The notes beneath the pieces are model-generated. The model was not told the origin of the DNA and did not search any database. It was given only the letters and a program-made list of their open reading frames with translations. Below are positions 1 through 10,430 of a DNA stretch of 64,000 bases, in pieces. Source of the DNA: Escallonia rubra (lineage: Eukaryota; Streptophyta; Magnoliopsida; Escalloniales; Escalloniaceae); NCBI GenBank assembly GCA_033065855.1, contig JAVXUO010001751.1, positions 186,001-250,000 on the forward strand. The letters run 5' to 3'. Positions within the stretch are counted from its first letter, which is position 1; the number at the start of each line of letters is the position of its first letter. Position numbers and translations under genes: made by a program.

Positions 1-1126
1 AAGGGTAAATAAGTCACTAACTTAAAAGCACATCTGAAAAACTCATGACACCCTCCCAAAAATTTAGTTTGATTTCAGTTTTCTTTTCTTCTATAATGAC
101 TCATCTTTTCTTTTCTTTTCTTCTATGGCCATGATAATAAAAATAAAATAAAATAAAATAAGAAGGAAGTTTGAGTTTTATTTTCTTCAACAATAACTCA
201 CCTTCTACCAAAGTAACAATGGCTTCCACCAAACCACCGCATGGCACCCTCCCATCTCCATGGGTACCACGATAAAATTGGATTTAATTAATTTTGAATA
301 ATCTGTTAGTCTTATATAATTTGAAAACTAAATTGATATGCTGTACTACCTAACCAACGGACTGACTTACTCCAATTTAGTTTTAGCAGTGTCCATAAAC
401 ACTCTCTGATATGAATTTATAAGATGTAGAAGAAAATAATCTTGTTACAATTGATTTCAATCATCTCCATAAACACGCATGCATGCATTCGAACCGTAGA
501 TAGAAATTGTCTATAGTAATACATAGTATTTGTAATCTTTATGGTAAAGATATTATAGGCCACTTTTCTTGACAAGACCTCACGACAAACAAACGAAAGT
601 AATGTATCACATATATGGGATTTAGTAAAGAAAATTACACACGAAAAAAAATATGATATAAGCTCACATTAACCTTCACAATACAAAAAAGTATTATGTA
701 ACACATTACAAGAGTTATGGTAAACGAACATACTATATTCCTCTATTTTCTTTTCATGGGGCCCTGGAGAACAATAAAAGTTTAATTAAATTTACCCGAA
801 TAGTAAGACTAATTAGAAAATTTAAAAATGAATTATAAGTAGTAGAACTTAAATTCGTCGTATAAAATTAATTATAACTATGAGTGGCAATTACCGTGCG
901 AATTCGGTAATAGTTGCGTGAGTTCAAGTGTCCCTATAAGTTTTATAAATTACTAGTGTAAGAATGTTTTTCAAATTTTACAAGCTCATCTATAGTTAAT
1001 AGCTATAACCTAAAACCTTTGTAGATGAAGGGTTCCAATATGTTACAAAAAGACGCATCCGTTGGAAAATACCACTAAAGGCATCTACAGGATGTAAAGT
1101 TTATATTTTGGCGACAAAGAATAAAC
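1..1126. other. AT-rich intergenic DNA, no gene seen
   Basis: No coding region, RNA gene or clear element boundary is visible. There is a short AAAAT/AAAATA microsatellite near 139-161 and scattered A/T runs. I see nothing else in this stretch. Confidence 0.6.
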
Positions 1127-1352
1127 TTTGGATCCTACCCGGGTTGTGGGAATCTTCTTACAACCCCATATATAGTGACAATTAATAGTCGCTAAATATT
1201 TCAAGCGACTTTTCTTCTAACACTTTTAGTAACAATTATTAGTGGTATTTTTTTAGCGTCACTAAATAAAAGTCGCTAGAAACATTTAGAGACAATTGAT
1301 TGTTGCTATATAAGGGATAGGAGGAAGATTCCTGCAACCGGGGTAGAAGTCA
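1127..1352. mobile_element. Fold-back MITE, copy 1
   Basis: The two ends are imperfect inverted repeats of about 28 bp: left CTACCCGGGTTGTGGGAATC, and right, read in reverse, CTACCCCGGTTGCAGGAATC. Inside the ends both halves carry related TATATAG-GTGACAATTAATAGTCGCTAAAT-type sequence in opposite orientation, so the whole element can fold on itself. There is no coding capacity. Related copies lie at 1889-2124, 10.06-12.9 kb and 38.92-39.15 kb. I could not fix a target-site duplication, so the superfamily is open. Confidence 0.7.
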
Positions 1353-1888
1353 ATTTTTTTCCGGCGACAAATGGTTGTCCCAGGTGAATTTGAGTTTTCG
1401 CCATTCGACTGAAATAGATCTTTCATCTTCTCGATTTTTATGACGTGTTGTCTACGAGTTTTTTATAACTATTTTCCCATGTAACATGCTATATGTTGCC
1501 CTAATATATCCTATACATTCCCGTCAAGAAATTAGGGTAAGATATATTTGTTACTTAAGGGATTCATTTATTTTTTCTTTCTGATTCTTTACTAAAGGAC
1601 TCATGTTGCTAAAATATTGCACAAGTCATTTCAGACCAAATAATGGCTGGACTGTAAGATATGAAAGCTCCGTACTATACTTTTTTAAGGCAGTCCTATC
1701 TATGAGTATTTTTACACGCATACTTATTCTTCTTATTCATTAACTCTTAAACAGTATGTACACATACCCTACTCCATAATATTTGCAATGTCAGCTAAAA
1801 GGATGCTATATAAAGTATGTCTTCAATAAAAACTCCGGATCTCATAAAAGAGCTCCATCAAACATTTAGGAAAATAAAAAAAAGTAAA
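1353..1888. other. AT-rich spacer between two MITE copies
   Basis: No gene or element boundary was recognised. The sequence is low-complexity AT-rich DNA. Confidence 0.5.
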
Positions 1889-2124
1889 TTTTGGCTACTA
1901 TCAGGGTTGAAGGGATCTTCAATACCTTATACCTCCTATATAGTGATAATTAATAGTCGCTAAATATTTTTAGTGGCTTTTATTTGGCAACACTAAAAAA
2001 ATACTGCTAAAAATTGTCACTGAAAGTATTAGCAGAAAAATTACTAGAAAGGTTTATTGACTATCAATTGTTACTATATACAGGACTGGTGGAAGATTCC
2101 TACAACCCGAATAGAAGTCAAAAC
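1889..2124. mobile_element. Fold-back MITE, copy 2
   Basis: This has the same architecture as the copy at 1127-1352: a left end reading TTTTGGCTACTATCAGGGTT, a right end that reverse-complements to TTTTGACTTCTATTCGGGTT, and internal halves containing GATAATTAATAGTCGCTAAA and its inverted counterpart. It is about 236 bp long and non-coding. The two copies are clearly diverged, so this is an old insertion. Confidence 0.7.
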
Positions 2125-4128
2125 TTATTCTTTAGAAAAACTGAAGCAAAGCGACGTGCATTTATTTCCTGATTATCATAAATTAATACACATATGAGTA
2201 CAATGACGAAGTCATATATTATTGAAGTTATTTGACTGTGTCTTGCATAATGGAATGATACTCCAAATTAAGCTAACTTATTGTTCTAACCGTGTGCAAG
2301 CCATTGAAATGTACAAATCATTATTGGAAAAAAAAACCTCTCACAAGCCCACTATAAACAACCCATGCAATAACAAATTGATCATAATGTTTCTGCATAT
2401 GGATTTGGTAGTGAAGTTTATTTCTCTCTGTGTTCAAGATAGAGTTTTAATTTTGTCAGTCGATACTGCCATGCATAATTTTCATGCCCTCAATTTGAGT
2501 TGTGTTGATTTTAAACATTTTGTCAAATTTGAAAGCTGAATGCGCAAGTGTTTACTCAAATTTTATTATAAGGGTTAATTGATATCTTAAAAACTTAAAT
2601 TAAGGTCACCTAATAAAAAACTAACATAAGCATCATCGATCAAAAAGCTATGTACATAATTATTGTTAATACCGTTCTTACATGGATTATGGACCTAATG
2701 CGATACAAGTTTAAGATGCAAATCGATACCTCTAAAGTAGATATTGAATGTCCCATATTTGGCATAGGTTCTTAGGCTAGTACCAATACTTCTCTTGGTG
2801 CACCTCATCATAGTATTAAATTTCCCAAGTCAACTTGGATTTCTAAGATTATATATGAGACATGGTCATATTATCTTGGATGAGGACCTAACTTTTATAA
2901 TTGCTTTAATATAGTATACTTTGTATCATTTGAAAATTAATTCTAAACATTCGAAACTCTACTTGACTAGTATACTTGCTACATGTTAAAACTTATCTTA
3001 ACTATTCTACCCCTAAAAACAACCATTTAATATAAAAATTAAACTCATATATGAAAAGAAAAAATAGACATACGAGATCCAACAGAAAAAATGTTGCCAT
3101 TTATGTTTATTTATATACCTTACTATAAATTTATCATAACTAATGCAGAATGCTATCTATATAATGTTTAATCTCCATAGTCCTTCCAACAAATGAAATA
3201 AAGGCCAACTTATAGGATGGGAGCTCACGACCAAACAAAGTGACTGATATGCAATAAGTGAAGCGAGAAACGAAATAATAGCTTAGTTGAGCAGCATATC
3301 TCATCATATTTTATGTTTAAGTTTAAAGGACTTATAAAAACTACAGGTTACTTTCGCTACCTTCTCTAAATAAATATGGGCTATATAGTAAGCCTTATAT
3401 GATCTAAAAATTAATTAACTATCCTTAAAAACACTAACATAAAAAGCAAAATCCATGTTGTAATGCGAACGAATATAATATATGAGATTTGGAACAAAAG
3501 ATGATTGTGTTTGATAAAAAGCCAATTGTCACACAGTGATCCAGTCGCTCACTGACAGCTGAGATCACACCTTTATTTTTCCTCTTCTCGCTTGCCTTCT
3601 ACAAAACCAGTGGGCTATCCATTTTCTTAATATCCCCAAAATGCAAAAAAAACTTCCACTTCTGTGGAACTTTTTGTTTTTGTTTTTCCTTTCTTCTTCC
3701 TCTTCTTCCCCCAACCCCCCCGCCCCAACATCACCACCAACCTCCACTAGCCGCCACCATCCTGCACACACAACCCCACCACACCCCCTCATTACACCAC
3801 CCACCCACCCCTCTCCCCATACGCACACACTACAAACCCATGAATCATATACAAACACGCACCCAAAGATAGACGGACCGGCCATGCACAAATCGCGCAC
3901 AAACCCCACACACACAAACACGATCATATAGATACACACGTATGACACCCAAAAATAAACATTTTTTGGGTCTGTGTGTGTGTGCACGCGACTCTGTGTG
4001 TGCGTGTGTTTTCTCCGTGTATGCGTATGCGCATGCTTTTTAAAAGGTCTTATATTATACTTAGATAGTAATTAGATTTGCAATACTAGGAAGGCTAATT
4101 GGTTGGTCTTATATATACTTAGATAGTA
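2125..4128. other. Intergenic DNA with CA/TG-rich tract
   Basis: The first 1.4 kb is AT-rich without a credible gene. Short open frames, such as a 105-codon one at 2222-2539, have no family resemblance and no codon bias. From about 3690 to 4015 the strand is strongly C/A-rich (CCACC, CACA) and then turns into a TG-rich run near 3970-4015. Open frames across it on both strands are by-products of this composition. Confidence 0.5.
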
Positions 4129-4136
4129 ATTCTAAG

Positions 4137-4705
4137 CACGGGCGGAGCCAGAAAGTTTAATCGGGGGTGCCAAAAAATTATAAAAAAAATTAATGACTAC
4201 CATAAAAGAATTCGCGTCACTATTTGATGTGTTAAATGCAAAATAGATTACTTAATTTGACAACTAATTATACAAGTTCACTATTCATATTGATTTACTT
4301 AAATTGATAACAACAAATTATTAATTTTCTATATAAAAATTACCTCTTATTGTCGATCTATTATGTATTACTATTAATTGTACGAGAAAAATAATCACGA
4401 ATAAGTTAAAATACGGCAAGAATTTAAAAGAACTAACTTTGATCTTTTCTTTATAACTGTAACTTTGAAATTTGAAAAATGAAAATGAACAAGTGAATGA
4501 GAAAAACAAAAAAATATGACAGACGGTGAGACAAAAAGTCAAAAACACAATAAATAAAATAATACATTAAGATTTTTACAATATAATGACAAGTTTCCTA
4601 AATATTTTAAACTTGATTAACCATTACATAAAATAGTTAAACACAAATTTTCAAATTTGGGGGGGTGCCATGGCCCCCCTTGGCCATGCTTTGCATCCGC
4701 CCCTG
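4137..4705. mobile_element. Non-autonomous hAT-type element with 8-bp TSD
   Basis: The ends are short inverted repeats: left CACGGGCGGAGCC and right, read in reverse, CAGGGGCGGATGC. Directly outside them the octamer ATTCTAAG occurs on both sides (4129-4136 and 4706-4713). An 8-bp duplication with CAg/cGGGGCGGA ends is characteristic of the hAT superfamily. The 569-bp interior is AT-rich and non-coding, with a G-rich GGGGGGGTGCC block next to the right end, so the element would depend on a transposase in trans. Confidence 0.85.
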
Positions 4706-4713
4706 ATTCTAAG

Positions 4714-5967
4714 CCTTAACTTTAAGCCCATTGAGACAAGTATATAAGACTTGGAAACAGTTTACCTATGAGATTTAGAAAATATGAGATGATGAACGAA
4801 TAATAGCAGCATTAAAATCTTGTTATGTTACATCAGATAACAAATATGGGCTTCTTCATGCAAACAAAAGTGTCTAGGGAGCCCATCACCACCCAAGATT
4901 GGGAAGGGCTCCCTTTCCCAAACCCATCTGCAGCCATCCACCACAGTTATGTGAACGACTGTAGACGACTTTTTTCAAAAGATAAAAAGCAGTGTGCTAG
5001 ATTATTTAGCGCACTATTAGCTTTTACCGCCCTTCCATCATTTTTTTTTTCCAAAACTCTGAAGTTGTGTAGCCACATGTTATTAAGAATAAAAATACTT
5101 AGTATGCCTCATTGTTTGTAGATTGTCACCAAAGCTCAACCCAAAGTCTATTATAAGGCCTCTTTTGTGATAACACGGGGTTATGGTGACAACATTTGAG
5201 GACATTAGGTAACAAAGTTGTCACTAGAGTTCATAAGAAAATGAAACTTTGATGTTGTCACAATGAATTTTAGATTGCATAAGGTTGTCACTTAAAGACT
5301 TTAGGGCCTATACTGACGGCACTTCTAACAACCAAATTTTGTCACGTTAACCTTCAAGGAGAATTTTATATTTAACAGTGACAACTTACTTTGGGTTGTA
5401 GAAATAGGACCGGCGAGCACCCACTTGCCAATGATGGTGCTAGTGGTGATGGGTTTTGGTGATATTGGTAGCGGTGGAATTGCAATGCAGTGCTGATGGT
5501 TATGGATGGGTGGTGGCAGTTGTTGATCGGTTGGTGAATAGTGAGATGTGGGGTGATTGACGGTACTAGAAATACGTTATAATCGACGGTCGTCGTGATT
5601 CGACGATATAGTGATGCTGCTTGTGGTATTGATGGTGATGTTGACTGTTGGAGATGATGTTAATTTGGTGGTAGGTGTTGTGGGAATATGATGGTTTGTG
5701 ACGACAAGTTAAAAGGATAATGTAAAATTAGAAGTCAAAAAAAAAAAAATACATCTTGACCTGTCGTCGTGGCAAGGATGGATGGTCCAAGATGGGATGG
5801 ATATATATATAATCATTCATCTTATTCTTGTCTCTAATGACATCTATAATTTGATCCAAAAGAGTTGACCTTCCCAGTTTAATACTCCTCTACGTGGTTT
5901 TTAGTTTTGTTTTTCAAATAAATAAACCCAAAACTACTTGTGATAATTTTTTTTTTTGAGAAAAAAT
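4714..5967. other. Intergenic DNA; GTTGTCAC repeats and GGT-rich tract
   Basis: Between about 5165 and 5400 the words GTGACAAC and GTTGTCAC recur in both orientations, as in subterminal or fold-back regions of DNA transposons, but I could not find termini. From about 5430 to 5700 the plus strand is a degenerate GGTGAT/GGTGGT tract. No convincing gene is present; the 98-codon frame at 4825-5121 matches nothing I recognise. Confidence 0.45.
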
Positions 5968-6828
5968 AGGTGGATGTTTGGTAAAACAGTTTTTGTTTTG
6001 AGTTTTCTTTCCTCGTTCTTTTTTTTCCATTTTTCCTTAAAATGTTCTATTTTTATCCAACAAAAACCTCCAGCTACGTCCACCGCGAGTCAACACCACA
6101 CCAAACTCGCAGTAGCACCACCACCACCCCCTTCATCAAATCACACCCCCACATCAAACTAAATCATAACACCACCACCACATTGGGTGTGATTGGTGAA
6201 GCTTGCAGGCATGGTGGAGGTGACGACGATGACTGCAATGTCTGATTTGAGTGACGATGGCTGGGCAGAGCAGATATGCAATGATGATTGTTAGGTGGAG
6301 CGGATTTGCGATGGTGTGTAGACCTGTGATGGTACAGGGTGACAATGGGTAGGAATGTGAGTGGCGATAGTAGTAGGATGGCGGCGCTAGTCTCAATGGC
6401 GGTTGTGGGTGTGTGCAGTCGGTAGTGCTGGGCCGTGGTGTTAGCGGCCGTGGTGTGACATTGACAATGATTATGGTTGTCAAGTGGAGTGGCCGGCAGT
6501 GGTGTGTGTGTGGTGATGGTGAAAATGGCAGTGGTGGTGGGTCATGGTGATGGCAGCAGGTTTAGTGGTCGTGGTGGTGCTCTGTGTGTGATGGGAGTTT
6601 TGTTAATATGATGTTCATTTTTTCGCTTCTAACAAAGTTTGAAGGTTGGATCTTAAAATAAAAACCAAAACAGGAAACCCAAAATTCCAGAGTTTTCAAA
6701 AAACAGCCCCATTTTAAAAATTGATTTTCAAAACTAAAGGAAAAAAACTGTCTGTCAAACAGTTTTTTTCCTTCAGTTTACAAAACTGAAGAAAAAACTG
6801 AACACAAAAATCCTGTCAAACGCTACCT
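5968..6828. mobile_element. Probable Mutator-like non-autonomous element
   Basis: The left end reads GGTGGATGTTTGGTAAAACA. The right end, read in reverse, begins GGTAGCGTTTGACAGGATTT. Both continue into related GTTTTTTGTTTTGAGTTTTC-type sequence, so the termini are long imperfect inverted repeats of the GGTAGCGTTTGG kind common in plant MULE-like elements. The middle is a degenerate GGTGAT/CACCAC tract with no gene. I found no matching target duplication, so the exact ends and the superfamily are uncertain. Confidence 0.45.
6737..6773. repeat. Perfect 15-bp hairpin inside the MULE-like element
   Basis: AAGGAAAAAAACTGT (6737-6751) is followed after a 7-base loop by its exact reverse complement (6759-6773). 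A second small inverted repeat around TCAGTTTACAAAACTGA lies directly downstream. Both sit in the right terminal repeat zone of the element. Confidence 0.8.
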
Positions 6829-7296
6829 TAGTTTACATGTTTTTGGTTCCAGCAATCCATGTTTGCAAGTCTACAACTTCTTCTACGAGTGTCTGTAATC
6901 AAAGCTCAACCCTTTTTTTTTGGTTTACAAAGCTCAGTCGGGATATGTCAATTGTTACGGTTCAATCTCCTATATAGTGATATAACTGTACATATATACA
7001 TATATATACACAAACACGCACACTGTGTAGCCCATCTGCATCAAATGTTACGACCTAACGGGGGAAATAATTATTTAGGGCAGTAGCACTGCTACGCCTC
7101 AACTCTTCTAAGTTGGTAAGTCCTCAATTTTAACTATACTTCTTTCTTGTCAATTTTATATTCGGTTGATATTTTATTAAGTAGAGTACGTTACCTTAAT
7201 TTATCCAACGATATGTACAAGGGAGTTAGCTAGAATGTACGACTGGTGAAGCATGCACAAAATTTCATTGCAGAACTTCTTTCTTTAGTGGTAATC

Positions 7297-7342
<46 letters not shown>

Positions 7343-7702
7343 CCACATCGGAGATATAATACCTAAAATGCTACCGTACTAATAAAAAGTAAAAATAATA
7401 CGTATTGGCCGTTACTTTCGATATTGGTACTGTATTTTGGTGGTAACTATGATGACATGCCACCTTCAAAGTTCCGATGCCTATTGCACATTGGAATCCA
7501 AGTTATTTATTGGTTGGCTTTCTAATGTAGGTTGTGACCAGAGAAGCTATGGCAACCAACCACATCGGAGATATCTTTGACCAGTTCCATGTATGGCAAA
7601 AGCTAGCTACGTCTGACATGCATGGATCGACATCATTTTCACCTCCGTATATTCACAGAAAATCATCCCGACTCTGTTCTCTATCTCTGGTTTAATTTTA
7701 TA
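6829..7702. other. Intergenic DNA with (TA)n microsatellite
   Basis: A pure TA repeat covers about 7301-7340. The remainder is AT-rich sequence with no recognisable gene or element end. Confidence 0.5.
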
Positions 7703-8099
7703 CGTTTAGAGATGTAAAATTTACATTAAATATAAAATCTCATATGGGATAGATAATAAATAATACTTTAATATGTAAACACTGTAGCCAGCTCCCTTTT
7801 GGCAAATTGGTTTTGTATTAGATATTTTTACATGGCATCAGAACTTTTCAATGGAGACCCAAAGGAGAATTCAAAAGTAGTTCTTTCATTCCAACGCCAT
7901 CCACTCTTTTTTTTTTTTACGTGCTAGGCCCACTCCATATCGGTTGGGCCATATGTGAGGGGCGTATTGAGAGTATAAAATCCCAGATTAGACATAAAAT
8001 TTCACATCGGACAAATAACAAATAATACTTCAACATATAAGTCTTGTAGGCCTCGATCTCTCCTAATGACCAATTGATTTTGAGTTGGATGCTTTTACA
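7703..8099 (+). mobile_element. TRIM-like miniature LTR retrotransposon
   Basis: Two related direct repeats of about 130 bp (about 7703-7832 and 7965-8099) share TATAAAATC, AATAATACTT-AA-AT-TAA, CAATTG/AATTGGTTTTG and a common end ATNTTTTTACA/GCTTTTACA. The first is followed at once by TGGCATCAGAAC, a near match to the initiator-Met-tRNA primer-binding site. The second is preceded by a purine run, TGTGAGGGG, like a polypurine tract. Only about 130 bp lies between the LTRs and nothing is coded, as in TRIM elements. The two LTRs are well diverged, so the copy is old. Confidence 0.6.
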
Positions 8100-8248
8100 T
8101 TTGGTACCACCAAATATAAAAAATATCATCATAGTTCTCGTAGAGGAACTAATAGGAGACTAATATTTTTGCCTATACATATATTGAATATTGCTATGAA
8201 TTTAGTTAATGCATGTGCAAAGCACTATTCATACATGTTAATGTGACA

Positions 8249-8573
8249 CGCAAAATGCAAAAAAGCACTAGTCTACTGTTTAACCTGCAAGTAACAAGAA
8301 ACACTCGACTACAAGTTGCACCGGTGTATCTCATTGTACGGGTATTTGCTAGGCCTGCGTTTTTGCTAAGAGAAAGATATGATTGTCTCCGTGAGTGAGG
8401 ACCATTTGAGAAAGCAAAAAAGCACTAGTCTACTGTTTGACCAGCAAGAATAACAAGAAACACTTGACTAAAAGTGGCACCAGTATATCTCACCGGATGG
8501 GTATTTGATAGGCCTGAGTTTTTGTTGCGAGAGAACGATTGGATAGTCTCCGTGAGCGAGGATCATTTGAGCC
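8249..8573. repeat. Tandem duplication, unit about 163 bp
   Basis: The sequence from GCAAAAAAGCACTAGTCTAC to GACCATTTGAG (about 8255-8411) is repeated directly downstream with substitutions and a small insertion (about 8415-8573). Shared blocks include AACAAGAAACACT, GGGTATTTG and GTCTCCGTGAG. No gene spans it. Confidence 0.75.
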
Positions 8574-8586
8574 ATGTGCATGTATC

Positions 8587-8620
8587 GAGAGAGAGAGAGA
8601 GAGGGGGGGGGGGGGGGGGA
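8587..8620. repeat. (GA)n then poly-G microsatellite
   Basis: A run of about eight GA units passes directly into a run of about 17 G. It is followed by a duplication of TCTCTTGGAAGATGTGTGCC about 37-40 bp apart (8726-8795). Confidence 0.85.
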
Positions 8621-8894
8621 AGTAGGGGAGATGGGAGGTAGAATGGCGGTTTAATGTAATTTATAGACTGTTCCTTCATCGATTTTCCTTCGGTTCTTTG
8701 GCGAAAGAGTATCATGCCTATGGTCTCTTGGAAGATGTGTGCCTTAATTAATAAGGAGACAACCTGGTCTCTTGGAAGATGTGTGCCTTAATTATGAACC
8801 TATAATAAGCTATTAGCATGTGCATTGTACTTTTTCTTACCAATATTCTCCATCACAACTGCTTACTTGTTTTCTTTTTCTTATGGTACTTGGG

Positions 8895-9119
8895 TAGGGA
8901 TGGAAATTAGATCCGCTACGGGCAGATCTTCGCCCCGCCCCGCTAGGAGCGGGTTATTTTGACTTTGACCGGGTTATGGGGTGGGTATGGTAAATGTTTT
9001 TTAAATTCGTAGCGGGTTAGGGTCGGGTATGGTATTCTGTCCAAACCGCCCCGGTATCCAACCCGCACCCGCTCCGTATACTAACCCAATGCAGTAATAA
9101 ATCTTAACCGTCCATCCTA

Positions 9120-9170
<51 letters not shown>

Positions 9171-9952
9171 ATCAAAACCCTAAAATGCTAACTCTCAGTC
9201 TCTGCCGACTTGCCCATGGCTACCTCCCTCTTCCTAATCTTCTCTCCTTCTCCACCGTCAGCCCCTCAATGGCCAAAAACCTCTTGACCACCTAACTGAC
9301 GGTCGCAACCATTCGACCACCTACTTCTCAAGTTCTGCGGCACCAAGAACAACAACAGTTGTCGGAGATCTTGCCGGAATGGTCGCAATCGCAGATCTGT
9401 TGCCGCTTCTCATGACGATTTTGAGTGAGAAACACTTTGGAAACTGGCACAAGGTCCTAACGTCATTCATTCCAGAGCACACATACATTCAAAATACAAA
9501 GCGCTTGGCGTTGGCTGATGGGTCTGTTGCAAGTTATGAAATTGTGTTCTTGATTTCTTTGGAGTATACATCTACCTTAGATTCTCAAAGAGAATGTTTG
9601 AGTAATGAGTTGGTACATATTAGCCAAAGGAGGCAATTGATTTTTCTTTTCTCTTTTGGTGGATCTTGTGGTGGTTGATTATGCACATGTATCAAGATGT
9701 GTCTATAGTGAAGGAGATGGGGGGTGTGGGTGCGGGTGCAGGTTTTTGGGTACAGAACCTGCAGATGGTCATCACTCGTTGCTTCAGTGCGGATCGGGGC
9801 GGAGGCGGATTTTCTTGTAATCCACCAGATCAGGGATGGTATTACCATCCATCAACCCGATGGAGGGGCGGGGCGGAGTGACATATTTATGCTGCCGGGG
9901 CGGGTTCGGATATTGCGAAATCCGCATCCGACTCGCCCCATTGCCATCCCTA
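8895..9952. mobile_element. Non-autonomous hAT-type element with TACTTGGG TSD
   Basis: The left end is TAGGGATGGAAATTAG and the right end, read in reverse, is TAGGGATGGCAATGGG. TACTTGGG is present immediately outside both ends (8887-8894 and 9953-9960), an exact 8-bp duplication as made by hAT transposases. Subterminal regions are GC-rich and full of CCCGCCCC/GGGGCGGG words in both orientations. Inside is a TA microsatellite (about 9121-9167). Some open frames overlap in the right half, but none resembles a known protein. Confidence 0.85.
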
Positions 9953-10059
9953 TACTTGGGTTGTGTAAAGCAATGTAGGTGCATTTTACTTTTCTTACCA
10001 ATATCCTCCATCATAATTGCTTATGGTTTTCTTACCAATACCCTCCAAAGGTAAATGTT

Positions 10060-10430
10060 TAACAAAAAGATTTTGCTGCTACTTGGATCGTAAAAACATA
10101 CTTAAAACACCACGTTTATCGATAATTAATTATCGTGAAATATGTTTAATGACATTTATTTAGTGACGCTAAAATGTGCAGCTAACAGTTGTCACTCAAA
10201 GTTTTAGCGAAAAAGCTACTAAAAATATTTATTGACCATTGAATATTTATTAACGCAAAAATATTTATTGACCATTTGAATATTTATCGTTAAATATTTA
10301 TTAACGCAAAAATAATTCGGGTCGTAGAAAAATACCTACAACACCACGTTTATTGACAATTATTTGCGGTTCAATATGTTTAGTGACCTTTATTTAGTGT
10401 GCTAAAGAAGTGCAGCACACAGTTGACACT
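10060..10430. mobile_element. Fold-back MITE pair, left part (split by the LINE)
   Basis: The motifs of the family at 1127-1352 recur here: ATTTAGTGACGCTAAAA, GTTGTCACTCAAAGTTTTAG and TTTATTGACCA. The block appears twice in direct order, once from about 10087 and again from about 10316, both including CACCACGTTTAT and ATATGTTTA-TGAC-TTTATTTAGTG. The second copy stops at GTTGACACT, where the LINE begins, and its remaining part continues after the LINE at about 12816-12905. Confidence 0.65.

Noticed and set aside
6154-6483. 109-codon minus-strand frame as a gene
   Set aside because: It is low-complexity His/Thr/Pro sequence from a GGTGAT-type tract inside a transposon-like element.
5968-6828. 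Firm MULE with target duplication
   Set aside because: The flanking 9-mers do not match, so only a tentative call was kept.
10410-10430. Start codon of the LINE ORF at 10410
   Set aside because: The codon is GTG and lies in MITE sequence; the protein begins mid-RT because the element is truncated.
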